DNA of 64,000 nt from Brienomyrus brachyistius (taxonomy: Eukaryota; Chordata; Actinopteri; Osteoglossiformes; Mormyridae), in NCBI RefSeq assembly GCF_023856365.1, contig NC_064538.1, positions 5,411,832 to 5,475,831 of the forward strand, written 5' to 3'. This document shows, piece by piece, positions 36,336 through 50,916 of the stretch (the stretch's first letter is position 1; each line of letters starts with the position of its first letter). The position numbers and the translations under genes were made by a program. The notes beneath the pieces were generated by a model. It worked only from the letters and a program-made list of their open reading frames with translations. It was not told the origin of the DNA and made no database searches.

Positions 36336-37648
36336 AGGTCTGCAAAATTAATCGTAAAAAACCGCGATCTCATTTCTAAAATGCAAAAACCTTGATCTTA
36401 CTTTTCCCCAGAGTCTCAAGCATCCCATAACTCTGTATTCTCTTTAAAGAAGGCGCATTTCCACTGCGCCAGGTATCTTACTTTTGGTACTTCAAGAAAG
36501 TACCAAAGGGGCTGGACGAGGTGCAATATTAATACCAACAGCGCTTGTTGTGCATATGAAATTCTTACATCGCTAGTAAGCTATGTATATTAAAATGAAA
36601 CTTTTTCTTTTTTCCTACTTTCAATTCTTTACGAACATTAAGAGCAGGGGGTTAAAGTTTCGCTAAAATATTTTACTGTTACCTTGTCATAGGAAAAAAG
36701 ATTAGCAAGCTTTGCAATTTTAACTATTATTCCATTTCAATATTACCTAATATATGTTCAAAAATCAATTTAAAGTTTACCTCTGCTGCTTTTGCACGAG
36801 CATTGCATGCTTTCTCCAAGACAGTGATATATATTCATCTTTCAATCACTCCTAGAAGGGTTTTTGAGAAATGTATTTTTTGCTTTATAAATACCCCAAT
36901 ATTTTTTACAATATAATCACACTGCAATACTTAGGAACTTTCCAATACCTTGCTGTCATAGTATATTATATAAAATGCTTTATTTTATGTTATATATATA
37001 AAATAATTAAATATTTTTTTATGTTATCCTGATCTCTGGTTCTTCTGACCAGATCGAGGTTAACGCTTGGGTCACTTCATTTACGAACGCATCTATTATT
37101 ATTATTATTATTATTTATCGATGTTTTCTGAGATCGCAACTGTTTTCAAGACAGCCTTTGCATTGCGTTTCTGTGGCACATTTGGTACTTAATTGAGCCT
37201 TTGGAATGGCTGTTTTAGTTACCTTAATTGAATAGCCTATTGAGCGTTTCGTTTCTGTTGTCAGAAGCTGAAAGATAAATAGATAAATGCTTTATTGTCA
37301 TTGTAAGTACAGTGAGATTTATTCTGGAACACACCAGAAGATGCACAGTATATTTACAATTGAATAGATGTGAGGCATACATAGAATGGGAGAGTATGTA
37401 CAGTCACTGTATATGTACAAGATTATATATATATATTGACGTACAAATTTAAGAAAAAAAATCATTACAAAAAATTGCGATCTTACGGAGCCCCTAATGG
37501 GACCTGTGCAAAAAAATGAAATGATCTTACTTATGCGAAAGTTAGAGCATTTTATTTTTTTGCCCAGGTCCCTTCAGGGGTTCCGTACGATCTCAATTCT
37601 AAGCAAAAGATTCGTGATTCACGTTTTTGTCTGATTCGTGCAGCCTTA
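36336..37648. mobile_element. degraded MITE-like element with internal hairpin
   Basis: The left end 'ggtctgcaaaattaatcgt' and right end 'gattcgtgcagcctta' resemble the ends of common fish elements with a GCTGCACGATTAATCG-type terminus. Inside are a LINE-tail-like piece (tgctttattgtcattgtaag at about 37289) and a strong inverted repeat at 37475-37596. No transposase is present. The boundaries are approximate. Confidence 0.4.
37475..37596. repeat. inverted repeat, 43-bp arms
   Basis: The left arm 37475-37517 (ttgcgatcttacggagcccc...) and right arm 37554-37596 match at 37 of 43 positions when one is reverse-complemented, with a 36-nt loop. It would form a long hairpin and is probably a MITE core. 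Confidence 0.85.
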
Positions 37649-38189
37649 TACCAGCCGCAAGATTGTAAGCGGTGACCTTCCATCACGAGACTCCTAAAAT
37701 TCAGTCACTCACCGCCAAATCATCATGGCGATCTGTACACTAACTGCTTTCATTGTGCTTGAATATCAAAAGACCCAACTCAAAATACTATTTGTTAAAT
37801 GATTACCTTGTAGTGTAGTTGACTAAAGAAACATGTGTTTTAATATATGAAAATATATGTTTCAAACTCTATGTAGAGGGAAATTAAATATGACCTCATT
37901 AAACACTACTCATAAATCATACAAATTATTTTTTTAAGACTTGTTTTCATTTAACAACTAAAATGACTTTGTTATAAACTGATATTCTTTCAATAAACAG
38001 AAGGGGGCGCCAGGAGTTGAAGAGCTTTCTTGTCCATCTAACCAGTCGCTGCAGAATTTTCTAGTTATGTGTCTAGTTAAAAGAACTTGCTTAATTTGAT
38101 GGACGGCAATTTTCAGGTGCAGGTTCTCATTCTACTGTTAAATGTCAAGAAACGTGAAATACATGCTAAAGTCAATATATCTAGATTGT

Positions 38190-38680
38190 TAAGATGAGAA
38201 ACATCCTCTACGTGATAATCTCAACCTTTAACGCTACTGTCCTGGAACCGATCCACATATATCTAGCCCAGCTACTAGTAGCTGACCTTTGTGGAAATCC
38301 TCCTACGTACAGTCCCTTGGAAACTGACGGCCATGCCATATCTTCCGTCGAGTAATTTAAATTTCTAGGAACGACTATCATCAACATTACCTCCATCATC
38401 AGGAAAGAAAAACAACTGGCTGTCACCAGATGTCCTCACTGTGAGGACAAACACGAGAGTTGGTAGGATTGCTGCAGATCCCAATTACCTGACCGGCTGC
38501 ATTATCACCAAAACTACCACCGAAGATGCCAGGCTGCCCAACAGCCTCACCTAGATTCGAACTCCCCACTTACTGTAGAACTTCCTTAATCAACCATGAC
38601 GCATCTGTTCTATTCTCTGCTACACTATTATCGTTTCCAGCACATTGGAGTTGTGGTAGTTTATTGCTGCAATACTTATT
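38190..38680 (+). pseudogene. LINE reverse-transcriptase C-terminal fossil
   Basis: Plus-strand translation gives PLETDGHAISSVE, a stop, then FKFLGTTI, which fits the '..G..I..V..FKFLGT.I' motif near the end of the reverse-transcriptase domain in fish L2/Rex-type LINEs. It is followed by ITSIIRKEKQLAVTRC and, after further breaks, YTIIVSSTLEL. Multiple stops show it is dead. The family within LINEs is not resolved. Confidence 0.5.
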
Positions 38681-39046
38681 CTTTTGTTTGCATGATTCTG
38701 TATAGTGACTTATTGGCTGGATATTAGTCTGGCACCCTGTTTAGTTAAATTTGTCTATATTTTTATCTGGGTACTGTTTTTGTTCTAAGTTCCTATCCTG
38801 CACCACACCATAACCAATTCCAGGATGTACTACATTTTGGCACAAAAAAAGGGTTCTAAGTTCTGAACCCTCAGACCTCCAGGTTTGGGAAAAAAATACT
38901 ACTACTCTCATCTCATGCATGAGGCAAACAGAATGACTACGAATGAACCAGATGTCAGCCGTAGACCGGTGTGAGTTACACGGAGCATCATACAGGGGAA
39001 CCATATCAGCGGAACGCAGCGCAGAAAAGCTGAGCGGCTCACTTTC

Positions 39047-39214
39047 TTGTCAGACGGCTTCCCAAATTTACTAGCAGACTGGAGGAAATGCAGCCAAAAG
39101 CTGATGAAAGCTGAGCAGCTGACGTCCGCTTGGATCTACCCACACGGCAGCTACAAGCACACAGACGAAAACGGTCACCCAGTGACGCAGAGTGAAACAC
39201 GAGGTGAGCCGCCC
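39047..39214 (+). other. weak coding-like segment ending at a donor-like site
   Basis: A frame starting MSDGFPNLLADWRKC runs to ETRG where the DNA reads acgagGTGAGCC, a donor-like sequence. No protein family is recognised and no partner exon was found. It may be chance. Confidence 0.12.
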
Positions 39215-40337
39215 AGACACCTCATGCCGTCCAAGCGCTTCATGAGCTGAGATAACACTCTCTTCACGTCATGCTAAGCATCATAGTGTCTTCTAGGCTC
39301 TGTGGTCTAACACACAGGCCATTTGAAAGCTTTTACAGTACAGGGAAACTGGAAGCCGTTTGATCAGCACATAGGCTAACTGAAGCCGCCTGTTGTGTAT
39401 GCTTGCCAGTGGTTTTGTCAGAAAAGGGGAAAATGTCGGTGCCGCATGCAGACCTTGAAGGGGATACAGTAACAGAAGACGCTATTCAGCTGCAGGAATG
39501 CATCCCAGCTCGCAGGAGGCATCCTGACCACTTCTGATCTTTGCATTTTAGGGTCCACTGTTTTTTACAGAACCACTGAAACAATTTTCAGATTGAAAAA
39601 ATCCCTCTGATTTATGTATTTAAGGAAAGATTCTTACATGAATCTGAATACAAATTTCATACTTGCTATTGCCACAAGCAAACTGCCCCCCCCCCCAAAA
39701 AAAAAAAATCATAATTTGTAGTATAATACATACATTTATGCTTTTACAAATTTATACACAACCAAGAAGAGAAATAAAACAGTATCCGTTTACTGGAGAT
39801 GTCATCCTAAGAAATTGACTGAATATTTAACTGCGATCATATTGTCTTTCATGGCCAAAAGCATCATTTTCTCTTGGAACATGACTGACATAGAACCGCA
39901 ATTACTCATTTTATGAAAAGAAAAAAAAAATCGTTGTCATAGAAACACAAGAGGCACTGCAGCATATGTTTGGATTCTGTGAGTCTGGGGTGTCCCTGAA
40001 AACTTGATGAAGCCATTTCATCCAGTGTCAGAACAGGCCGTGCAAAGCCTTTGGATCGCGCTCCTTTGAAAAGCACGGCCCTGCTGATAGGTAGGCGCGG
40101 CGTGAGGTCAAGGGATTAGACCCTGCATAATTATCTCTCTAAAGGCTGCGCTTGTAGAGGATGTTCTATTCAAAAAACCCTAAAGGCAACTTCCTCCAGA
40201 CTACCCCATTCACTCAATAGGCTTGACACGTATGCATCGCACTTATTGATGGCAGCCCATGGTATGTCAGCCACATCTTTCGTTGGCATTTCACTTAAAT
40301 CCTTTTGTTGTCCTTTGGCATTTCACACAAACCCTGC

Positions 40338-40546
40338 TGGGGGTGGCGTGTGCTTCAGCAAGTTAGAACACCATGCCTGTGATCGGAAGGCCGTGGGTTC
40401 AGATCCCATGAGGTTTGGCAAAGTAATTTCACCATTGGGCCCCTCAGCAAGGTCCTTAAGCCCCAGTTGGTCCAGGGACTGTCTGACCCCCACCTTCTCA
40501 ATTATATGTCACTTTAGATAAAAGCGTCTGCTAAAAAAAAAAAAAA
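40338..40546 (+). repeat. near full-length tRNA-derived SINE
   Basis: Begins with a tRNA-like head containing a B box (GGGTTCAGATCCC at about 40396), body 'cccctcagcaaggtccttaagcccc', 'ccagggactgtctgaccccc', and ends 'cactttagataaaagcgtct', gctaaa and a poly-A run. The 3' block is the conserved tail of zebrafish HE1-like SINEs. Confidence 0.8.
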
Positions 40547-42740
40547 TGTTATTAACTCTGACACACTCAACATGCTTATTTTACATCGCCTGAATCGATA
40601 AAACAGCTGGTAATTGATGGTAAAGACTTATTTTTAAGTTGAGACGTACCTGCATTGATTTGCAGTTCACAGTATTAGAGCATACTGCTGCAGTTAGTTA
40701 TATTAATACAAAGGAAATGTAGGGTTGGGGGCAGTCCTGGATATCTGAAATGCAGAAACGAATACAGACCTTAGTGAAAGATCTCCATTTTGCAGCACAG
40801 CAGCCCCAGGGTGCTTCACAAGGGGCACTTGAAATCACAGAAACCCCACTTGAAAAGGGGATTTAACTTTCACGTAAATGAATCACAATTACAAAGTCTT
40901 TATAATTGAGGTCTGTGGTCAAACCAAAAAAATGCACAGGCATATGGGATGGTAAGAGCAAATGCTGGGGTGACATTAGGAGAGGTTTGGACATGGCTAA
41001 GCCGACACACTTTGACAGACATATCATCGTTTCTCACCAACATGAAGATCATTGGAGCGTCGTTTTCTTAGTTTCTTAGACTGACTAAAACTTTCGCATA
41101 ACATTGTAAGTTTAAGTAGACATTAATGAAGTAGGTGGGTACGTAACGTTAAGCAGGTCCCAGGTCCAGTTCTGGTCCAATAAAATCTGTCGCAGCCTTC
41201 CTAACTAAAGCTTGTTGTCATTATAAGTTGGGGAATCATTGTGAAAGAGAGCAAAGTTTTATATTAAGATCTTGCAGGCTCAGAAATTGGCCCAGAAGCA
41301 AGTTCTGAGAGCTGAGTACTTAAATCCATCCGTCCATTTCCCATAACCAATTTTCCAGTCCAGAGCTGTATAACAATCACACACTACTGGCAGCTCAGAG
41401 ACAAAAGTTCACCTAAATGCACAATACGAAACTGAAGCACCAGGAAAACGACAAATGTCAATGCGAGGAAGGCATGCGAGAGTGATGACAGAAGCCAGAG
41501 CTGAGAATGAACCTCACAGCCTTGGAGGTGTGAGATCACGACGCCACCTTATATGTTTAACTATGTAGATGAGATTTTGAACATAGAGAAACACACGTCG
41601 GTTCTATGCTGCTCAGTTACATCTTCATCTGATGTTATAAAGAACATTCATCTAGAACCTGCCACATCTGTGGGCTCCAGGGAACCTCACTGCGGAGACA
41701 TCAGTCACATCTGATTCTGTAAATCGGTCAACATGCAGCTGATTCACAAGCAAGGGTACAAATCCCAAGTTACTCTTGGCTCCTCCCCTCGATTTATACC
41801 TTTTATGTTGTGAAGTGCAGGAACATCTGTTTTACTTTCAAAACACCTCTTGCTGAGTGTTCTCAAAGTTAGCATGGGTTTAGACCAGAAATACCAGCAA
41901 CGATAGTACTAAATTAACACGGACACAAGCCTGCGGTTGACTGAAGATCTTTACCAGTTAGTTAAATCAACTGCAGAGCAACATTTAATTAAAATTAGCA
42001 AGTCGTGTCAGAACTGTGAGTGCAAACTCACAACATTAATCTAAAGAAGAAATCCGTGAGTCATTTACCACCCACTGAAAGCATGAGAAGTCAAGGTCTA
42101 GAGGACTGAGGCATTAATTAGATCTCAAGCTACATCACGTTAAAGACAACTGAGGAACAGTTTCACCTAAACCCTTCAGCAGCTGTGGTGACGCGTAAGA
42201 GCATTGCTCATCAGCCAATGTTGATATTTCTCTATTTTGGTATCCACCTGTCACAAGCATCTCCACTGGTTACCAAATTGTGGATGATCTTAATCAGTAA
42301 AATGGTTTCACTCTGCTTACTCTTCATTCATTTCATGGATGCCCAGATAGAATAAATAGTCACTTACACAGAAAAAAACATATGTAAATGTATGTTTTTA
42401 TATTAATGTTATATAATTTCTAAATGGAAAGCACATGGAACGGTCTGGATACTAGTGGCAGTTCTAGCTTGTATGGCACTGTCATTATTATTAAGACATT
42501 GGGAACAATACAAATAAATAATGACAATTTTAAAACTATATAAATATAAAAATGTATACAATACAAAGAAAAATAAAAACAAGTTCTATTCCTTGTATAA
42601 ATAAAAAAAGAGAATTGAATTATTACACATTTACCCTGTTGGTTAACAAACATACAAGTGTTATACCTGCCGATTTCATTACATAGAACTGCATGATATA
42701 AAAAAAAATAAAAAATCACATCGAAATATATGCAACTCAT
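40547..42740. other. intergenic with a LINE/SINE remnant at 41325-41550
   Basis: 41325-41550 on the minus strand resembles the repeat at 9520-9715 (start 'aaatccatccgtccattt', end 'gagatcacgacgccacctt'). The remainder shows no recognised gene. Confidence 0.45.
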
Positions 42741-42742
42741 TT

Positions 42743-42975
42743 CATATTTCGGAGTGGTAGCCCATCTACCTCACACCCCTTTTCATACTTCTGAGTGGTA
42801 GCCCATCTACCTCACACCCCTTTTCATACTTCTGAGTGGTAGCCCGTCTAGCTCACACCCCTTTTCATACTTCTGAGTGGTAGCCCATCTAGCTCACACC
42901 CCTTTTCATACTTCTGAGTGGTAGCCCATCTAGCTCACACCCCTTTTCATACTTCTGAGTGGTAGCCCGCCTAGT
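42743..42975. repeat. 41-bp tandem repeat, about 5.7 copies
   Basis: The unit starts catacttctgagtggtagcc and ends catctagctcacacccctttt-like sequence. Copies differ at only a few bases (catctacc / cgtctagc / catctagc). The first copy is the most diverged. It lies just left of the Tc1/LTR composite. Confidence 0.93.
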
Positions 42976-43249
42976 GACATATCATCATAGACGTGATGTG
43001 CACCAATCACACAAATGTCACCATTAGAATTTTCTTTGTGGACACCCCATGTCCATCTCAGCAAGATGCTGCCCTGGGTGGTTGCCCATGTTGCCCAAAC
43101 CTGAATCTGCCAGTGCTGGATACGTACGCAGGGCAATGCTCGCACTGCACATACATTCAATCGCATAAATTACAATTAAATTAAAATTATAAATTACAGA
43201 CCTACTAAATCTGACCAAGAGGGTCAACAATCAAGATTGAATTGCTTCA

Positions 43250-43489
43250 ATACTGGATGTAATGAAGCAACATCTGAAGATATCAGCCAGCAAGTTATGG
43301 TTAGGGTGCAAATAGGTCTTCCAACTGGACAATGAGCCCAAGCATACCTCCAAATTAGTTACAAAGTGGCTTGTCAACAAAGTCAACATATTGGAGTGGC
43401 CGTCACAAAGCCCTGACCTCAATCCTATGGAAGATTTGTGGGCAGCACTGAAAAGGCATGTGTGAGCAAGAAGGCCTACAAACCCGACT
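43250..43489 (+). pseudogene. Tc1-like transposase C-terminal fossil, left of the LTR insertion
   Basis: Translation gives [35 protein letters not shown] and ARRPTN, the last third of a Tc1 transposase including the final catalytic Glu context (NPMEDLW). The reading is broken by frame changes and a stop. The element resumes at 44728 after an LTR-element fragment. It has lost its N-terminal part. Confidence 0.85.
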
Positions 43490-44727
43490 CAGTTACACCA
43501 GACTCCATCGAAGCTCCTCCCTCTTCGGAGGTGGAGGAGCTTGAGTGGGACCCCTCGGGGACCTTGTTTGTGACTCGGGTACCCTCACCCCGACGAACCC
43601 GACCCCGGCTCCTTATGTCTGTGTCCCAGAAGGGGAGAAGACACAGACGCCGGGCTAGGGTCCCTCCCGCCCTGCCCCCTGGCTCGCCCTCGCTCGCCTG
43701 CGCTGGGGCTCGGAGAGCGCCTGCGGGTCCCGGCCCTCCGGGTCGGCGATCGCCTGCAGGTCCCCCTTCGCGACCTCGTCGCCCTGCCTCGCTCCCTCCG
43801 CCGGTTCCTCAGCGGTCGCCTGCGGGTTCCTCGATGGCGGCTCCTCGGTCGCTTGCAGATCCTCCCGCTCGTGCGCGGGGGAAGACGTCGCCGCCTGTAG
43901 CGGCTCCCCCCCTCTCCCTGCCCTCGCCAGGGTCCCTTCCTGCTCCCTCGTCCCCTTCCCTGGTCTCCCCTCCGACTCCCTCCTTCGTCCCTGCGTCAGT
44001 CCCTCGCCCTGTCTTCTCGGCCCCTCCGGGGTCCCTTCTGGCTCCGGCCTCCCGGCCGCCTGCGGCCCCTCCGGCTGCCTCCCATCGCCCGCTGGCTCTC
44101 CCTCGGGCTCCCCTTGGTTCCCCCTCCTTGTCTCCCTACGTTCCTGCCTTTGTCCCGCTCCTCCTCCTTCTGTTCTGCCCTTCTCTGCTCCTCGTCCCCC
44201 GGTGTTCCCTCCGTTCACTCCTGCTCCTTATGTTCCCTCTGTTTCTCTCTTTCTTGTCTTTCTGCCTTCCCTGTCCTTTGCCAGTCCTGTCATGTCCTGT
44301 CGCTGGCTCTGTTTTGTGCTTCTGTCCTGTTTCCCGTCCTTCATAGATTTTGTTCTTCTTTTCCAGGTCCCGTTATCCTCGTCCCGTCCGTCGCCTCCTC
44401 CTAGGCGCGCCCGGAGTAGCGCGCCTTTGGGGGGGGGGGGTTCTGTCATGCCCGGCTCGTCCGCTCCTCGTGTGTGCCACGCCCCCTGATTACCCACGTG
44501 TGCTTCCCTGATTGTCTCCTGCTGTGTCCGCTTCCTTTGATTAATCTTTGTGTATTTAAGTCCTGCTCTGGCCTGTTCCCCTTGTCCGTCATTGTGGTTA
44601 GCTGTGCTTTCATGTCTCCTGATCTTCGTTCCTTAAGACCTGTAGTTTGCCCCGATCTTGCCTGTCTCGCTTGCTCTGTGCACGCCTGCCTGCACGATCA
44701 CCGCTCTCCCCGCGACTGATCGTGACA
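43490..44727 (+). mobile_element. LTR retroelement fragment (internal GC-rich part plus 3' LTR)
   Basis: A very GC-rich, C/T-rich segment (43500-44400) is followed by a G-run before the LTR (44429-44440) and an LTR at 44444-44727 (TGTCATGCCCGGCTCGTCC ... GATCGTGACA, 284 bp). The LTR matches the solo LTR at 14432. The open frame 43438-44346 (302 codons) across it is Pro/Ser/Arg-rich and mostly reflects base composition. No reverse transcriptase or integrase is present and no 5' LTR was found, so it is a truncated or non-autonomous copy. Confidence 0.75.
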
Positions 44728-44958
44728 GCTACCAAATAGTAAGGAAGTTTATGTAAACTTCTGCCTTTGATGAAAGTAATAAAAGTTAAAAAATTAAATT
44801 CTCTCTCTATATATTCTGACATTTAACAAATACAAAAAAAATGGTGATCCTCACTGACTAAAACAGAAAACGTTTCCTCTGATTTAATGTTCGGCAGTGA
44901 GAGAAAAGGTTTTTGTTTCTTTTTCTGAAGTGCATGTAAACTTCTGGTTCCAACTGTA
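44728..44958 (+). mobile_element. Tc1-like element 3' end, right of the LTR insertion
   Basis: Begins GCTACCAAATAGTAAGGAAG, the usual C-terminal and stop region of Tc1 transposases, and ends AAACTTCTGGTTCCAACTG then TA. Reverse-complemented the end is CAGTTGGAACCAGAAGTTT, a typical Tc1 terminal inverted repeat. It pairs with 43250-43489. Confidence 0.85.
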
Positions 44959-46857
44959 CATTAAAAGGGGGTTTTAAACAATGGTTATTTGGGTCAGTGA
45001 ATGTATTTTTATGGGCAAGAACAACATTCTTTTACTAAGCTTGTACTTCACTGAGTGAAACTCGGACAATCAGCTGGATTATTTTGGCATTAGACCTATT
45101 TCAGCTCATTCAAGAGCCGGTTGTGCCACTCAATTGTGTTGCAATGCATCACATTCACGGTTTTTGTAAAGGTCAGCTTTTAGTCAAAGTTAAAATGACA
45201 GCTGACTGCACATCTGTCATTGTGCATCAGTGCTGCAGTGATACATTTTATTCCTGTCCATGTTCTTATTCATTTTCTCGGATGAAAAACGTCCATTGAA
45301 TAAGCTCTGGAGTAACTGGGCGTTAAGGGCGTTGCTCAAATATTAAATCACTCTGCCGACCCTGGGATTTGAACCAGCGTCCTAACCTGCTAAGCCACAC
45401 ATTCTAGATGTCACCTCTCATACCAGACACTGTTTCAGCAGTAGCAACGCCTTGATATCCTGTCCATGAAAATCACACACGCGAGAGGAGACAAGACATG
45501 CTTTTGTAACAGGCCAACACCTACTCATACCCAACAGAAGTATGCAGACACTTGCGCAAACATGCTACTTTCATACCGGGACCAAATAGTACACAGTAGT
45601 AGCAGTTGTACCGAATATTCCTGCACATCTCCCACAATAGGTGCCAAAGCACATTGCCATATGGTTTCCTCAGGTCCTAAAGCACATGCAAACTGCAGCG
45701 TTAAATTCCAACATTTAAAATCGTTTAATCAACATTTCTTTTTAAATACTTCTTATTCACCCTGCATGGTTTTATAGCAGTGTTTAGGCGTTGCATTTCA
45801 AAATAAGCCTTTTAATTTTAATCGGGAATTATCTAAAACGAATAGAAAAACTAACCAATAAGCAACTACGAGCAAGTATGGCTGTAATATCTGTAACAGT
45901 GCATGTTTATAATATTAAAAGCTGAAGCCATTGTTTTAAAGGTCCGGTCCCATAATTTATAAAAACTTTTATAAATATTTACCAGTCTCACTATTCGTGC
46001 ACAATATTACGGCTCATTACTTAAAGTTCGAGGCAGACAAAGTTTCCGGCTTCAGTCCAGAGACTGCGTTCCTTGACCACAATATTCATATTAGTACAAT
46101 ACAATAAATAACCAGAGATATTTAAAGCTGTTTCTAAAAGTTACAACAGAATAAAACAAAACGCATTTCCCACTTTCAAGACTTTCTGAAGCCGGACTTA
46201 AGTGTACTATAACACGTGTTTTACGCAATCACGTGAGAGGCCACGCTAGAATGGACGAACCGATTTGCAGAAGCTCTTCGAACAAAAGAGGAAAAGTAAA
46301 CATCGTAGCAAGGATTTTAACAACCATGACAGATTCCCTAAGAATCATTAACAGAAATTAAGTAATAAATATTTTATTCAAAATCACAAACCAAATATAT
46401 GCATCCAAATAAATGCAAACGCATTTGCTGATACTTATATCTAACCCCTTCCGCTAAAGTTGGTTTGACCTCAGCTGAAGGAGGCTACCAAAACGTCAAA
46501 TGCAGTAATTTACAAATATTGTAAGGATACTAAAATATGGAGAAATATGTAATTAAATAAACACTATTTTTAGTGTGATTACTAAGTTTCTGGTTAGTTA
46601 CTTGTAATTTTTAAATATACTACAAAAGCAGTTTACGGGCTGTCCTTTTTTACTGGAATGGTATAATCCAGACATGCCTTCCCTTCATTCAATGGGTCGG
46701 AGAGTTATGCTTAATGTTTATGTAGTTTTAACTGGCAGCCGTGGGTTGGGTGAACCGTAGGGCCAAAAAAAGTTAATCGGCGGTGTCGTTATATTGCTTT
46801 TTAAATTTTAAGGCCGACGTCAGTCTTCACATAGTGATCTCCCTTCGTTTTGCTTTA
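44959..46857. other. intergenic region upstream of stk35
   Basis: Holds a reverse tRNA-SINE remnant at 45325-45410 (B-box-like, 'gggatttgaaccagcgtcc'). The last few hundred bases before 46858 should contain the stk35 promoter but no confident core element is visible. A perfect donor-like AG|GTGAGT occurs at 46857-46864. Confidence 0.4.
45325..45410 (-). repeat. tRNA-SINE remnant, reverse orientation
   Basis: Read on the minus strand it has 'gacgctggttcaaatccca' (B box) and 'gagtgatttaatatttgagc', as in the copy at 4480-4615. Confidence 0.5.
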
Positions 46858-46865
46858 GGTGAGTA

Positions 46866-49977
<3,112 letters not shown>

Positions 49978-50916
49978 CCATTAGAAGCCGAACGATAGCG
50001 GACCTTTTATTTATCAGGTATTGACAAGTACGGCCCACCTCCCTGACCCAAAAAGACATGCAGTTCTTTATTTTATGACATCCGCAAATGTCACGTAAGG
50101 GTTTAGTGTCTTGTGTGAAAGTTTGACTTAAGGAGTTAAGGAGTTTACATGCCACTTTACTGACCACCTAAGGATAAACACGTTTATTTTTTATGACAGG
50201 TGCGTATTAATTCAAACCACCTTTCTTATATCTGCCCAGGCCCGAGGTCCTGCCCTCTTGAACACACATGCACTCACCTTCACTAATTAAGGTCATAGAT
50301 CAACTATCACATTGGCACAATCTAAACATCACAGTTTTGAATTCTTTTTTTTCTTTCCTTCCTCTGCTTTGCCTCTCCAGTTGTTTGTTTCTGCTTCCCC
50401 CCCCCCCCCCCCCCCCCCCCCTTTGTTTTAATCAAAAACATACAAGTTGCCTCAGGGGCAGAGTGTACCCAGCATTCTTAGCAGTACCAGCCAAGGCCCC
50501 GCCCTCCATCCCCCTGTGCTGTTTCATAACACTCGCAGCGTCTCCCTGAGGGCCACGGCATTGTGGTCGATCACATCAGCTGTTCTCTCCACCTCAGATC
50601 TCAGAGTTGAGATGTTTATCTCGGCTTTATCTTCCCATAATGCTCTCTGCGCCGTTATACTACGCAAGTGTGTGCCGGGACTTTCCAGATGTTTCTCATA
50701 CACTTCCATACGTAGCTCAATCGCTGTTGTTTTCTGTGTGACCAGTACAGCTTGGGGGAGTCATCCTGGTGATGAGGCAAGGTGTTAATTGAGTAGTTTG
50801 TGTTTGTACTGCTAGAAGCCAAGGAATTTTGCGGGTATGTTCATGAAAACCAGAACAGCAGGAAAACTGCGATGACTGACCCAGCCTAAGTTGTACATCT
50901 TGGCAGGAGGTTTTAA
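49978..50916 (+). other. stk35 3' flank, probable 3' UTR
   Basis: No coding sequence is recognised. Contains a 25-nt poly-C tract at 50397-50421. The 3' UTR end cannot be placed. Confidence 0.4.
50397..50421 (+). repeat. poly-C tract (25 nt)
   Basis: The longest homopolymer of C in the window, within a pyrimidine-rich stretch. Confidence 0.93.

Noticed and set aside
40396..40410. tRNA gene from the B-box motif
   Set aside because: The tRNA-like head is part of a SINE with a conserved non-tRNA body and tail; no complete cloverleaf is supported.
43655..44218. 187-codon minus-strand Gly/Glu/Arg-rich frame
   Set aside because: Shadow of the C/T-rich LTR-element interior; composition bias explains the lack of stops.
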